Positions 21,758 through 29,819 of a stretch of DNA of 29,819 nucleotides are shown piece after piece (the first letter of the stretch is position 1; the number at the start of each line of letters is the position of its first letter). Source of the stretch: Acanthaster planci (taxonomy: Eukaryota; Echinodermata; Asteroidea; Valvatida; Acanthasteridae); assembly GCF_001949145.1 (NCBI RefSeq), contig NW_019091397.1, positions 1,014,333 through 1,044,151 of the forward strand, given 5' to 3'. Below the pieces are notes generated by a model. The model saw only the letters and a list, made by a program, of their open reading frames with translations. It was not told the DNA's origin and ran no database searches. The position numbers were made by a program, and so were the translations under genes.

Positions 21758-22110
21758 TTACAAGTACATGCCATTGATGAGATAGTCTGCATCGTGGGCG
21801 TGCGTCTTCAGTCGTCCATAGCGCAACCTCCTATTCATATACCTCAGCCTACAACTCAACATCATCAGAAGCAGCAGGGTGATAATCAGGCCCACTGCCA
21901 AGGGGAGGATGGCACTGGTGGCAGGGTGGCTGCCAAATGGCTCCACCTTGTTACTGCTGTCTTGATCTGACTGCTCATTATGATCTGTCCTGGTGGTGGT
22001 GACCACTGATGACTGACGTCCATCAGTGTGGAAGCTGTTGGATTCTGCTGTGGCAGGCGGGTGGGGCTGAGCTGTTGGCACTGATGGGACAGTTGGTAAC
22101 TCATCATGCT
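21758..22110 (-). CDS. membrane-protein gene last exon: juxtamembrane, TM helix, tail
   Basis: Acceptor CTGCCACAG followed by AG completes GAG. About 65 ectodomain residues (begins EHDELPTVPSVP), a transmembrane helix at 21854-21916, and a 31-residue cytosolic tail rich in Arg/Tyr ending DYLINGMYL and a stop. The last residues M-Y-L fit a class II PDZ ligand and NGMY fits an NxxY motif. Both are inference only. Confidence 0.88.
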
Positions 22111-25100
22111 CTGTGGCAGATACAGATCATGTATACATGTTAGTAGAATGACAATACAAAGCACTGAAGACCTAGGATCATAAGACCTAACTGTCATAGG
22201 TACAATGTACACATATGGAATATATTTAACGTGAGATCAATTACATGTATTTCACAACAGCTTGTTTCACTTCAATACAAAAATGTTTCTGCCAATGAGG
22301 ATTCTGTGCCAATGTACATGTACATGTAAGTATTGTACCTTTAGCTACAGTGGCTATATACACCTCATCATCATCTTCTGTAGTTTCTTTGTCCCCTTCA
22401 ACTTTGGTGTTACTTCCATAGTCCACAAAGTCCTCTGAAGTCTGCTCCCCGCCCCTGGCTCCCCCACTGTCTGCCTCATCGGGTCTGTATTCTACTTTGC
22501 CATCTCTGCCATTGTGGTTGTAACCATCTTGGATTCTAGGCTGGTATGTATTACCATCGTCCCCATGATTGTAGTCATTCCAATGTCTCCAAGTACCTAT
22601 TGGGCACAGCAAAAAGTGTCTATGAACGCACATGTATGAATGCACCTTAAGCAACTGACATTGATTACGACACAAACAATCATCACGATTGGGGCGCATG
22701 TACACATACACTGGACAGCAAAAGAAACTTACCACTTCTGTCTGTTACATTCTGTAACTTTTGATACAGTAACCAAGTTGTTGTGCATGTCAATTTCTAC
22801 TTTGTTATAAAGATAATCACTTGCTTTGGGGCATGTGATTAGTAAGGGGTATTGAAACATACCTGTGTACAAAAATTGTTTATTTCTATGGAGTGCATTT
22901 TTATGTGTGGCCTTTGACAGAAGTGGCAAGTTTCTTTTGCTGTCCGGTTTACATTTTGATGTGTTACAGAGTACTGAAGTGTGACATCATTGAGAACCAG
23001 GAAGTGCACTTCAAACAAATGGAGCATGTGCATGTGATGGTTCACGCACTGGTTCTTGCCCTAAGGCCTTTTACACACATAATTGTGCGCATGACATTTA
23101 ACTTCAATACCCAATGGGGGTGGGGTTAAGGATTGCTTGCAGTGTAACTGATTCTAAATCATATGCTGTCTAGAGGATCGCTCAATCTCCACACTTTCCA
23201 ACCCCACCAGTGATATGGTTGTTTGAATAAAGTATTTTGTCCATTTACTGTTGCCTGGAACTGACATGACCAGATGGCAATCATGGCTTACATGTTCAGT
23301 CATGTGTATACAAAATTCAATGTGGTATGTACATGTACATGCTCATGTACATGTACATTCACACATTCTAGCCTGTATGAACTTCAGCTTCAACAGCAGT
23401 ACAAACATTAAATGTTAACATGTACAGATTCCAGAAATGTACATGTATAGCACCATGTGCACATCACTAAACACTGTACAATGCATGGTAGGCCTAATGT
23501 ACATTACACTGTAAGTTTCTACAAATCAAATCCAATGATTAATTATACAACACAGCTTCATAAAATCACACACTCATATACGTGTACTACTGGCTCCCAT
23601 GTTGTGCCTGTTCTCAGGAAATATTTCATGGACCTGGTACATGTACATTCACTTCATACAAATGCATACCACATGTTTAACACTGAAAACTCAGTACCAT
23701 GTACATGTACACATAAAACATACATGTACTTACATGTAAATTGTACATGTATGTACACTATGATTTCAAACCAAGGAAATGCTATAAAATACATGTAACA
23801 TTTACACATGCCACCGTAAAATGCTGCATTGTACATGCACATGTACATGTACATGTATGCTGTACTTGTATGTAAATGTATGTACATGTACACGTATAGC
23901 TAATCCCAGGCCTACATGTATATGAACATGCAATAAAAACACTGATTCAACATAATCATAATGGTATTCTTGAACATGTACAAGTCAATATACATGTACT
24001 GTATCATATACATGTACATTGAAAATAGGGAACATGGCTGCCACTGTCACCATTACATACCACTGAGGGTGTACACTTGTTAAATGTACTTAAATGTGTA
24101 AGAAAAACTGGGAAAAAAGTACAGGGGCAATGTACCGTAGCTTGGAATTTCATATGCCTATACATGCAAAATGAAATACACAACATGGTATTTAGGACCA
24201 CCAGTAATATTGGCATTTCCCCTAGGGGCCACAATGCTAGCTGTATTCAATTTGCCCTAAGCATGTGGCATCTGGCTATAAATTAGAGTCACAGTGAAAC
24301 CATCCAATGCATGTACTGTACATGTACATGCACAGAGTTTCAGTCCATTCTTATTCCCGTCTGTCACAGATGGACAGATGAAGAGTTTTCTTCCACCTCT
24401 CATTACTGGAAATGAAGGTTGATTTCAATATTTAAGAACAACCAAAAAACAGGAGCGAGTGACAGATTGAGAAAGAGAAGCACTGAGTGGATTTGTTAAT
24501 GTGCTTCAGAAACTCATCATGCTCATGTGCAGCAAGGTTAGGCTTGTCTTTGTTGCTCTTATTTGTTAGCCAAACCTTGCGGATCAAGTTCTCTTCCACT
24601 TTCAGTCACTAACTACAAGGATAGTACAATGTGCAATATACATGTTGGTGTACAGTTGTGATTGTGTCTGTGAGCTGACGCCATGTTTACATAGAGTTTG
24701 CTGTGACTGGTGCAGCAATACATCTGGTGGGCATGTACATGTATCTACCATGTCTACAGGGTGGATAGACAGGAGTTATACTCCAGGAAAAGTGGCTCTG
24801 ACAAATTGATCTTCAGTGACAGCATCAACACAAAGTGTAAGTTTGCCTGGAATGCATTCACACCTTACTAGGGTTTGGCTATGGGAGGCCCATGTGTTCA
24901 TTACGCTACATGTACATGTATCATACCTTCCAAAGGCAGATTTGACTTGCACATGTATACACATGATTCATTTGAATTTTAAAATCAAGACAATCACATT
25001 TTGATATTGGCGTAGCATCTGCTTGGGCACTAAAGTGTGGATACTCAATGAGCACTACAAGAAGCAGGCAATCCATGTGGTTTCAGACTTCCAGATTTTC

Positions 25101-28100
25101 AGTTTCAATTAATATATGGAAACATATGATTGTGACATTGTACATTGCACTTTACCTGTTGGTAATACAGAAATCATTGGCACTTTTTTCTTGAAATACA
25201 AACACCGTATACATGTACATCCATGTGCATAGGTACAACACATACAACGTGTACAGTACATGTACCTGCACATACATGTACATACGACACCCACATGGTA
25301 CACAAAGCATGTGGGTGTGTGTGTATGCAGGGGTAGGCATTAATTCACCACATTCAGGGGACAAGTTCTTTTGTTAGGGAAATTTGAACCGAGTTGTGGG
25401 GACATTTCTGAGTCCCCACAACCTTTGTGGTCCCCACAAAATAGGTGAAATGTTGAGTGTACAGTGTATGTTCCCGTTGCGGGGACATGTATATCTGCAT
25501 ACACACATTGTGTGAATCTATTATGCACCGGTACATGTACATGCATAAATATATATATACAGACGTAATGTATATGGGTTCACCGTAGTCACTTAACATT
25601 ATAATCATTTTTATGTGACCAATGAAGCCCTGCTGAATCAATCTCAGACATGCAGTTTCTATTGGAAGTTTTTGATTTAATATTTTTCAAGCACACTTTG
25701 ATCTAGTAGAACTTACAGTAATTTCTCTGCAGAGGGTACGTTTCACATGTCCTAACAACTGGATACAGACATGTACAGGTAAGTAAGCCTCAACGGGCTT
25801 CTTAATTAAAGAAAAATCCAGGACAGAACAATTAATGTTTACATGTTGGTAATAATATTGAACCTGTTGTCCTGTACAAGTATGCAAAATGAGATTCACA
25901 TGTACATATGATAAACATAAAAGAAAACTCCGAACACAGTGCACTGAAATTACACCTGGCATGCATGCACTATTCACAATATCCAGACATTCTAAGCACA
26001 TGCACACAAGGCATCCATCAATCATCTACATGTACATGTACATAAAACACATTTCATGCTCTACAACACTTGGTACCAGGGCTGTTCTGCTGCCTGTCAT
26101 TCGCAGTACCATCATCAGGTCCAGGCCTATCCTGGTAAGGCCTTCCACTGACACGTGGCACACTCCCTCTGCCTACATCACTCCTCATGCCACTGTTGCC
26201 TCCTCTTTGCTGCCAATTATCGGGGCCCCCATTGTAGGGATGCTGCCTTGGAGGAACATCCTTGTTCCCTTGCACGCCATATTTACTGTTGAGTCGGTCA
26301 CGCCGATGATAGTTGATCTGATCAGGATCATACCCAGTCTCCTGGAGATCAGGGTACAGGGGGTCGTCATCATACAGATCTGGATAGTTCTGACCAGGAT
26401 TAGTAAGGTCCTTGAATATCTCATTTGGGTAGTTGTAATCTGGTGGGTTGGCAAATGGCTTGTTACGGTAAACACCGTAGTTGTCACCATAAAAATACGG
26501 GATACCATCGCCATCATCACTGTCGTGATCTGAGAATCCTAGGCTGTTGTCAGCATCAGTTCTGGACGGATTGCCATTTCCCCGTGGATTATACCCAGGG
26601 TTTTGAACTGCATGGCCTGGTTTCATGGACTGGTAACTATTTCCAAGACCTCTCGGAGTCTGATCAAGTATCTTGGAGGTATCATCATACCTACTGCCTT
26701 GGTTGTCACTATCCTGGGACCTTGTCTCTGATCCCTGGTCCTGTCCTTGACTGTTACGAGGATTGGTTGGTCGGGATAACAGAGGCTTGTCAGGGTCTCC
26801 TAGCTGCTCAGTCTTCTCATTCATCTGACCATTTCTGTCCCCTGGATCTTTGTCACCCGACTTCCTCTGTTCAACATCTCCCTGACTGAACCCATCGTGC
26901 TCTTTTGCAGTGCCTAGTGGTAAGGGGCGCAAGGGTGTGCTCACCATTCTCTGATCAGGGGCTTCAGGGCGTGGCCTGCTGTCAGACTGTGAATCATGAA
27001 CACTGGAAGGAACCTCTCCTGGTTTGTCACTGGTGTTCACCACACTACCTGCATCAAGGTTGTACTGAGCATATTGTGGACCAGCATTTGTATTTTCCCC
27101 AAAGCCATTGTCCTTCACACTGCTCTTGCTCTCTCCATCAACTGGATTCAAGCTCGTATCCTTATTTTGCGGCTCTGATGACACCTGCTTCTCTTGTGTT
27201 ACCTGCCCATGCAGCTCATTTGCCAGGTTGCTCCTGACTTCCCCCAAGTCCAATTTCTCAGGTATCTTTAGATCCTCATCATTTTGGACTGAGATTTGAG
27301 CTGTGGGACCTACTTTAGGCGGGCTAGTGGCATGGGAGGAGTGTGCAGGGGGAGTATTTGTGTCTGAGTAGGCAGGAGAAGTGAATGAAAAAAAAGAACA
27401 AACCCAGTTAGAATAGAGCTTGAATGGAAACAGTTTGCTGCTTTCATTTGTGGCTGCAAATAGAAGATAAATGAGCAAACATGAAGACAGAATTCAGACA
27501 GCATGATAAATGGTAAATATCTGAGCCACAGGCTTGAATTGCAGACAGAACGTTAAGAAAGGTTTCGTCATTTCTGCGTCGTGTGCAAGACAAATATGCA
27601 AAACTGAAGAGAGAATTCTGATAGCATGATAATTAGTTAAATAGAAAATATCTCAACCACAGGCTTGAATTTGTGCTCTTTTGTAGCAGACAGAAAGTTA
27701 AGCCAAAAGGTTTGAGCATTTGTACATGCTGTACATGTATACATGCACTCCTGTACCAAGTGTGCTAGAAAATTCTGACTGAAACGAGGAAGAAAACAAC
27801 TTTCCAACAACATCCACAGTTCAAGTAAATACATTGTAACTCCGTATATATTATAAGTACTTATGCTGGTGCAAGTTGTACACATGTACATATCTATTGA
27901 GAACAGTACTAATTTTCAATGTATGCATACATACATGTATATGTAGTTACAGTATGTACATGTACATGTATTTGGGATTTTGGAACCATTAGAAATGCTA
28001 CAATACAAGAGACATACAAGTACATGCACTGGTGTGCATGTCAGGAAAATCTTGGCTGTTACATAGCTGCATAAATGTACATCACCATTTTACTGCAGGG

Positions 28101-29366
28101 TTCCAGTTTAGAAGGTTTGCATATAGGTACATGTACCTGTAATACCCAAGCTTTCATCTACCTGCAATGCGTGTTGTTTTAGGGTTTTTTTTAACTGCTT
28201 ACCTTTCTTACCTGTCATTGCAGTTGCTGGGGCCAACAGTGTCTTTGTGGTTTGAGGTTTCCATGAAGTATATGTGTGGCCTAAATGCAGTAATGCATGC
28301 AGGGCTAAACACACGGTGCATTGACTTCCCTATGTGCATGTACAGTACATCGTTTGGAGCTTATCGCGATAATTTTTGGCATATCGATTTGCACGATATC
28401 CCGATATGTGTTTTTACGAACGATACGATATCAATGTTTCATTGCAAGCGGAAAGGTCCAATGAAATTTCTATTTCCAATAGCATAGCCCAATCCAAAAA
28501 CTGTAACTTTCTGTCAAGAGTCTCTGGCAAAAAGTAGCAGATAATTTGCCATGTTGTCCCAGGAATGTGTCAAGCCCAGATTTTCATTCAACAAAACGGT
28601 GGCCATGTGGAAGACAGACATTGTGAAATACATGTATGGATGAACTTTCCACAAATGTTTTAACTGAGCATACAATTTTAAAAAAGGAAGTTCTTGTTTG
28701 TCTCTTTTTGATCCAGCCTTGTGTGGTTGATTTCACCTAAACCCATCAAAGTGTCTTCTTTCCAGTCATGCATGAAACCTAACGCTGTGTACATGTAGCT
28801 ATCACCAAAAGAAGCAGGGAGAATTGCTCTAAAAACTTTGTAGATGTACATATGTAAAAAGTCTTGTAAACAATGCTACAAAATAAAACAGAAGGCAGTT
28901 TGAAAAGCGTCCAGTTTTTGGACTCATACTGCATGCACAATGCATCAACAGACTCCATGGACTCAGACGAACTGCTTAAATACCAACCGTACAGGGCACC
29001 TGTCTAGGAAAGTCACAATTCAACCCCCAGTCACAGGTTTGAAGATGGGGGATAGTTTCTGATTGATTGACAATGACAATTATCTGTATAATCCTGACCC
29101 TTCTAAAGGAAGGCGATAATCTACATGTACATATTAATTATCTTTTCTAAAATGTTGACACTTTTAACATGACCCTGGGGAGGGACTAGTCTCCCCTCCC
29201 CCTGGATGACATCACTGGCCAGTCATCTCACCATATTTGCATCCCATCTCGTCTGAGCCATCGGTGCAATCATCTACGCCATTGCAGATATAACGAACCA
29301 CAATACATTCACCACTGGCACACTGGATCTGTCCAGTGCCACACTCAGCATCATCCTCTGTGTGTC
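21758..29366 (-). CDS. LDLa type I membrane protein, LRP11/MANSC1-like, 5' partial
   Basis: Exons in reading order: 29366-29232, probably 28280-28212, 27363-~26077, 22596-22339, 22110-21758. Every junction is phase 1. Order of the protein: an LDL-receptor class A module (six cysteines, acidic DCTDGSDE calcium-binding end), a Thr/Pro-rich segment, a ~430-residue disordered stalk rich in Asp, Asn, Gly, Pro and Gln, an acidic ~86-residue segment, then a hydrophobic helix (SAILPLAVGLIITLLLLMML, 21857-21916), a basic stop-transfer stretch CRLRYMNRRLR and the tail end DYLINGMYL. From family knowledge, tails of this type occur in the MANSC-domain receptors LRP11 and MANSC1, and LRP11 carries an LDLa module before its membrane helix. 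The MANSC and PKD exons would lie to the right of the window. The stalk is far longer than I recall for vertebrate LRP11. It is likely a cell-surface protein; its ligand is unknown. Confidence 0.75.
22339..22596 (-). CDS. membrane-protein gene exon: acidic stalk segment
   Basis: 258 nt, phase 1-1. Acceptor GCCCAATAG, donor AAAG|GTACAA. Encodes TWRHWNDYNHGDDGN..., then a Glu/Asp-rich stretch ending EVYIATVAK. No domain recognised. Continues the disordered ectodomain. Confidence 0.75.
22711..22946. repeat. inverted repeat, ~31-bp arms around ~175 bp
   Basis: CTGGACAGCAAAAGAAACTT-ACCACTTCTG at 22711-22740 recurs in reverse complement at about 22917-22946 with only a few mismatches. The element lies in the large intron between 22597 and 26076. 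It resembles a small non-autonomous fold-back or MITE copy. No target duplication is evident. Confidence 0.65.
23320..24020. repeat. cluster of ACATGTAC / TACATGTA octamer repeats
   Basis: Runs such as ACATGTACATGTAC recur near 23325-23358, 23638-23650, 23699-23712, 23745-23755, 23830-23862, 23881-23895 and 24004-24018. The unit is its own reverse complement. Similar clusters continue sparsely to about 28130. Confidence 0.85.
25393..25439. repeat. GTTGTGGGGAC fold-back repeat
   Basis: GTTGTGGGGAC (25393-25403) is followed by its exact complement GTCCCCACAAC (25412-25422) and a further near-copy GTCCCCACAA (25430-25439). Related GGGGACA blocks lie near 25367 and 25481 and again near 29669-29690 at the right end of the window. 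Confidence 0.75.
26077..27363 (-). CDS. membrane-protein gene major exon: long disordered stalk
   Basis: The acceptor TGCCTACTCAG at 27364-27374 completes an Asp codon from the previous exon (phase 1). Low-complexity hydrophilic protein. The first half is rich in Ser/Asp/Gln/Pro; the second half, from about 26500 down, is rich in Tyr, Asp, Asn, Pro and Gly, with blocks such as YPDLYDDDPLYPDL. The best phase-compatible 3' end is CCTG|GTACCA (exon end 26077); GATG|GTACTG (26110) also keeps the frame. Both donors are weak. If unspliced, the frame stops at 26054-26056. A second in-frame acceptor lies 90 nt upstream (exon start 27453). Confidence 0.72.
27474..27720. repeat. diverged tandem duplication, ~120-bp unit
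   Basis: Both copies share GCAAA-(C/A)-(A/C)TGAAGA, GAATTC, AGCATGATAA, AATATCT, CCACAGGCTTGAATT, GCAGACAGAA and GTTAAG in the same order (about 27474-27596 and 27597-27720). The second copy has small insertions. It lies in the intron next to the major stalk exon. Confidence 0.7.
28212..28280 (-). CDS. probable 69-nt Thr-rich exon of the membrane-protein gene
   Basis: Acceptor CTGCATTTAG and a strong donor ATGACAG|GTAAGA bracket exactly 69 nt in phase 1-1. It encodes GHTYTSWKPQTTKTLLAPAT then AMT. This joins the LDLa exon and the stalk exon without changing frame and in the same Thr/Pro-rich style. It could be a constitutive or a cassette exon. Called from splice signals and phase only. Confidence 0.5.
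29232..29366 (-). CDS. LDL-receptor class A module exon
   Basis: 135 nt, phase 1-1, the classic layout of a single LDLa module exon. Acceptor TTATTATTCAG, donor TATG|GTGAGA. The encoded module has six cysteines (AEC, IQC, GEC, YIC, DDC, GC) and the calcium-cage acidic motif DDCTDGSDE. It binds Ca2+ and is usually a ligand-binding or structural unit of cell-surface receptors. Confidence 0.93.
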
Positions 29367-29819
29367 CTGAATAATAAAACAAAGAAAGCCATGAAATTTG
29401 TCCCCACATAAAATGACAAATTGCCCGGATGTGTACTCAATCCCTCTGAGACTGGTCTGAAAAAATCTAAGTGTTTTACACATGATTACATGTACATTTT
29501 TGTATCCTGTTAATTTGACTTTTGACATGAAGGTGATGTATTATTGCTTTCAGATGGCTAATGCTAATAGGCTGTAGAGGTTCACATCACAACTCAGAGA
29601 CTGTCCCTAAACTCAGAGAAGTCCCTTTATACGGAGAAAAAAAAATCAGTTTTCCATAAAAGAGAATGTCCCTCTAAATGGGGACAACCAGTGACCTGGG
29701 GATCCTTCTAATGCCATAATTGGATTCAGCAGAAGAAAACACCCGAGGCTGCCGTTTAAAAATTCTACCATTTAATTCCAGGATTACAAGTAGGAGTCTG
29801 CACTTGACGGGACATAAAT
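29367..29819 (-). other. intron upstream of the LDLa exon, to window edge
   Basis: No exon seen. Contains TGTCCC/GGGGACA blocks related to the repeat at 25393-25439. The remaining 5' exons of the minus-strand gene should lie beyond this edge. Confidence 0.5.

Larger units (their letters stand above)
22597..26076 (-). other. large intron of the membrane-protein gene
   Basis: About 3.5 kb with no further exon I can defend. It holds the inverted repeat at 22711-22946, the densest ACATGTAC clusters of the window (23320-24020), and a GTCCCCACAA fold-back at 25393-25439. Many short open frames with Met/Tyr/Cys/Thr-rich translations come from reading ACATGTAC repeats. Confidence 0.6.
27454..29231 (-). 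other. introns around the probable 69-nt exon
   Basis: Apart from the proposed exon at 28212-28280 and the tandem duplication at 27474-27720, I see only ACATGTAC octamers (for example 27958-27970, 28127-28138) and AT-rich sequence. Confidence 0.5.

Noticed and set aside
23457-25303. Many Met/Tyr/Cys/Thr-rich short frames on both strands
   Set aside because: They come from reading the ACATGTAC repeat (Tyr-Met-Tyr, Cys-Thr-Cys patterns) and lack coding features.
26425-27237. Long plus-strand open frames opposite the stalk exon
   Set aside because: They are antisense shadows of the low-complexity minus-strand exon, with no motif, start context or splice logic of their own.
1-29819. CRISPR arrays, bacterial operons, tRNA or rRNA genes
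   Set aside because: None seen. The introns and composition are eukaryotic, and no tRNA-like arm set or rRNA sequence was recognised by eye.

Overview
This is eukaryotic nuclear DNA, most likely from a marine invertebrate. Genes are split by GT-AG introns, intergenic DNA is AT-rich and long, and simple repeats and fold-back repeats are scattered through it. The right third is full of the self-complementary octamer TACATGTA/ACATGTAC, a texture I associate with echinoderm, hemichordate, lancelet and mollusc genomes. The species cannot be fixed from the sequence.

Layout, left to right. Positions 1-5516 are non-coding as far as I can tell. They hold a degenerate array of about 180-bp units with CRE-like TGACGTCA sites, a perfect 15-bp hairpin and a fold-back element. 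Positions 5517-7642 hold one large plus-strand exon of an unrecognised, intrinsically disordered protein. It carries a paired SILK + RVxF docking signature for protein phosphatase 1, four copies of a basic-S-[LM]-[DG]-[VI]-P motif, three copies of an [AI]K[SE]RFL motif and one RFxV motif. Positions 9989-14318 hold a complete seven-exon plus-strand gene whose exon phases all agree. It encodes a 481-residue divergent actin with a ~110-residue N-terminal extension that looks like a beta-grasp (ubiquitin-like) domain. Two catalytic residues of the actin ATPase are replaced. Positions 14319-21626 have no gene I can support, but contain two adjacent hairpins with an identical 21-nt loop and unrelated stems.

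From 29366 down to about 21627, on the minus strand, lies the 3' half of a type I membrane protein gene: an LDL-receptor class A module, a very long disordered ectodomain stalk, one transmembrane helix and a short tail ending DYLINGMYL. That tail and the LDLa module point to the MANSC family (LRP11/MANSC1-like). The 5' exons, where the MANSC and PKD domains would be, lie beyond the right edge. All its splice junctions are phase 1, which makes several alternative forms possible.

The three genes are separate eukaryotic transcription units and nothing suggests that they work together. The most notable items are the UBL-like/actin fusion with a degraded ATP site, the PP1-docking disordered protein, the LDLa + long stalk + MANSC-type tail combination, and the paired same-loop hairpins.
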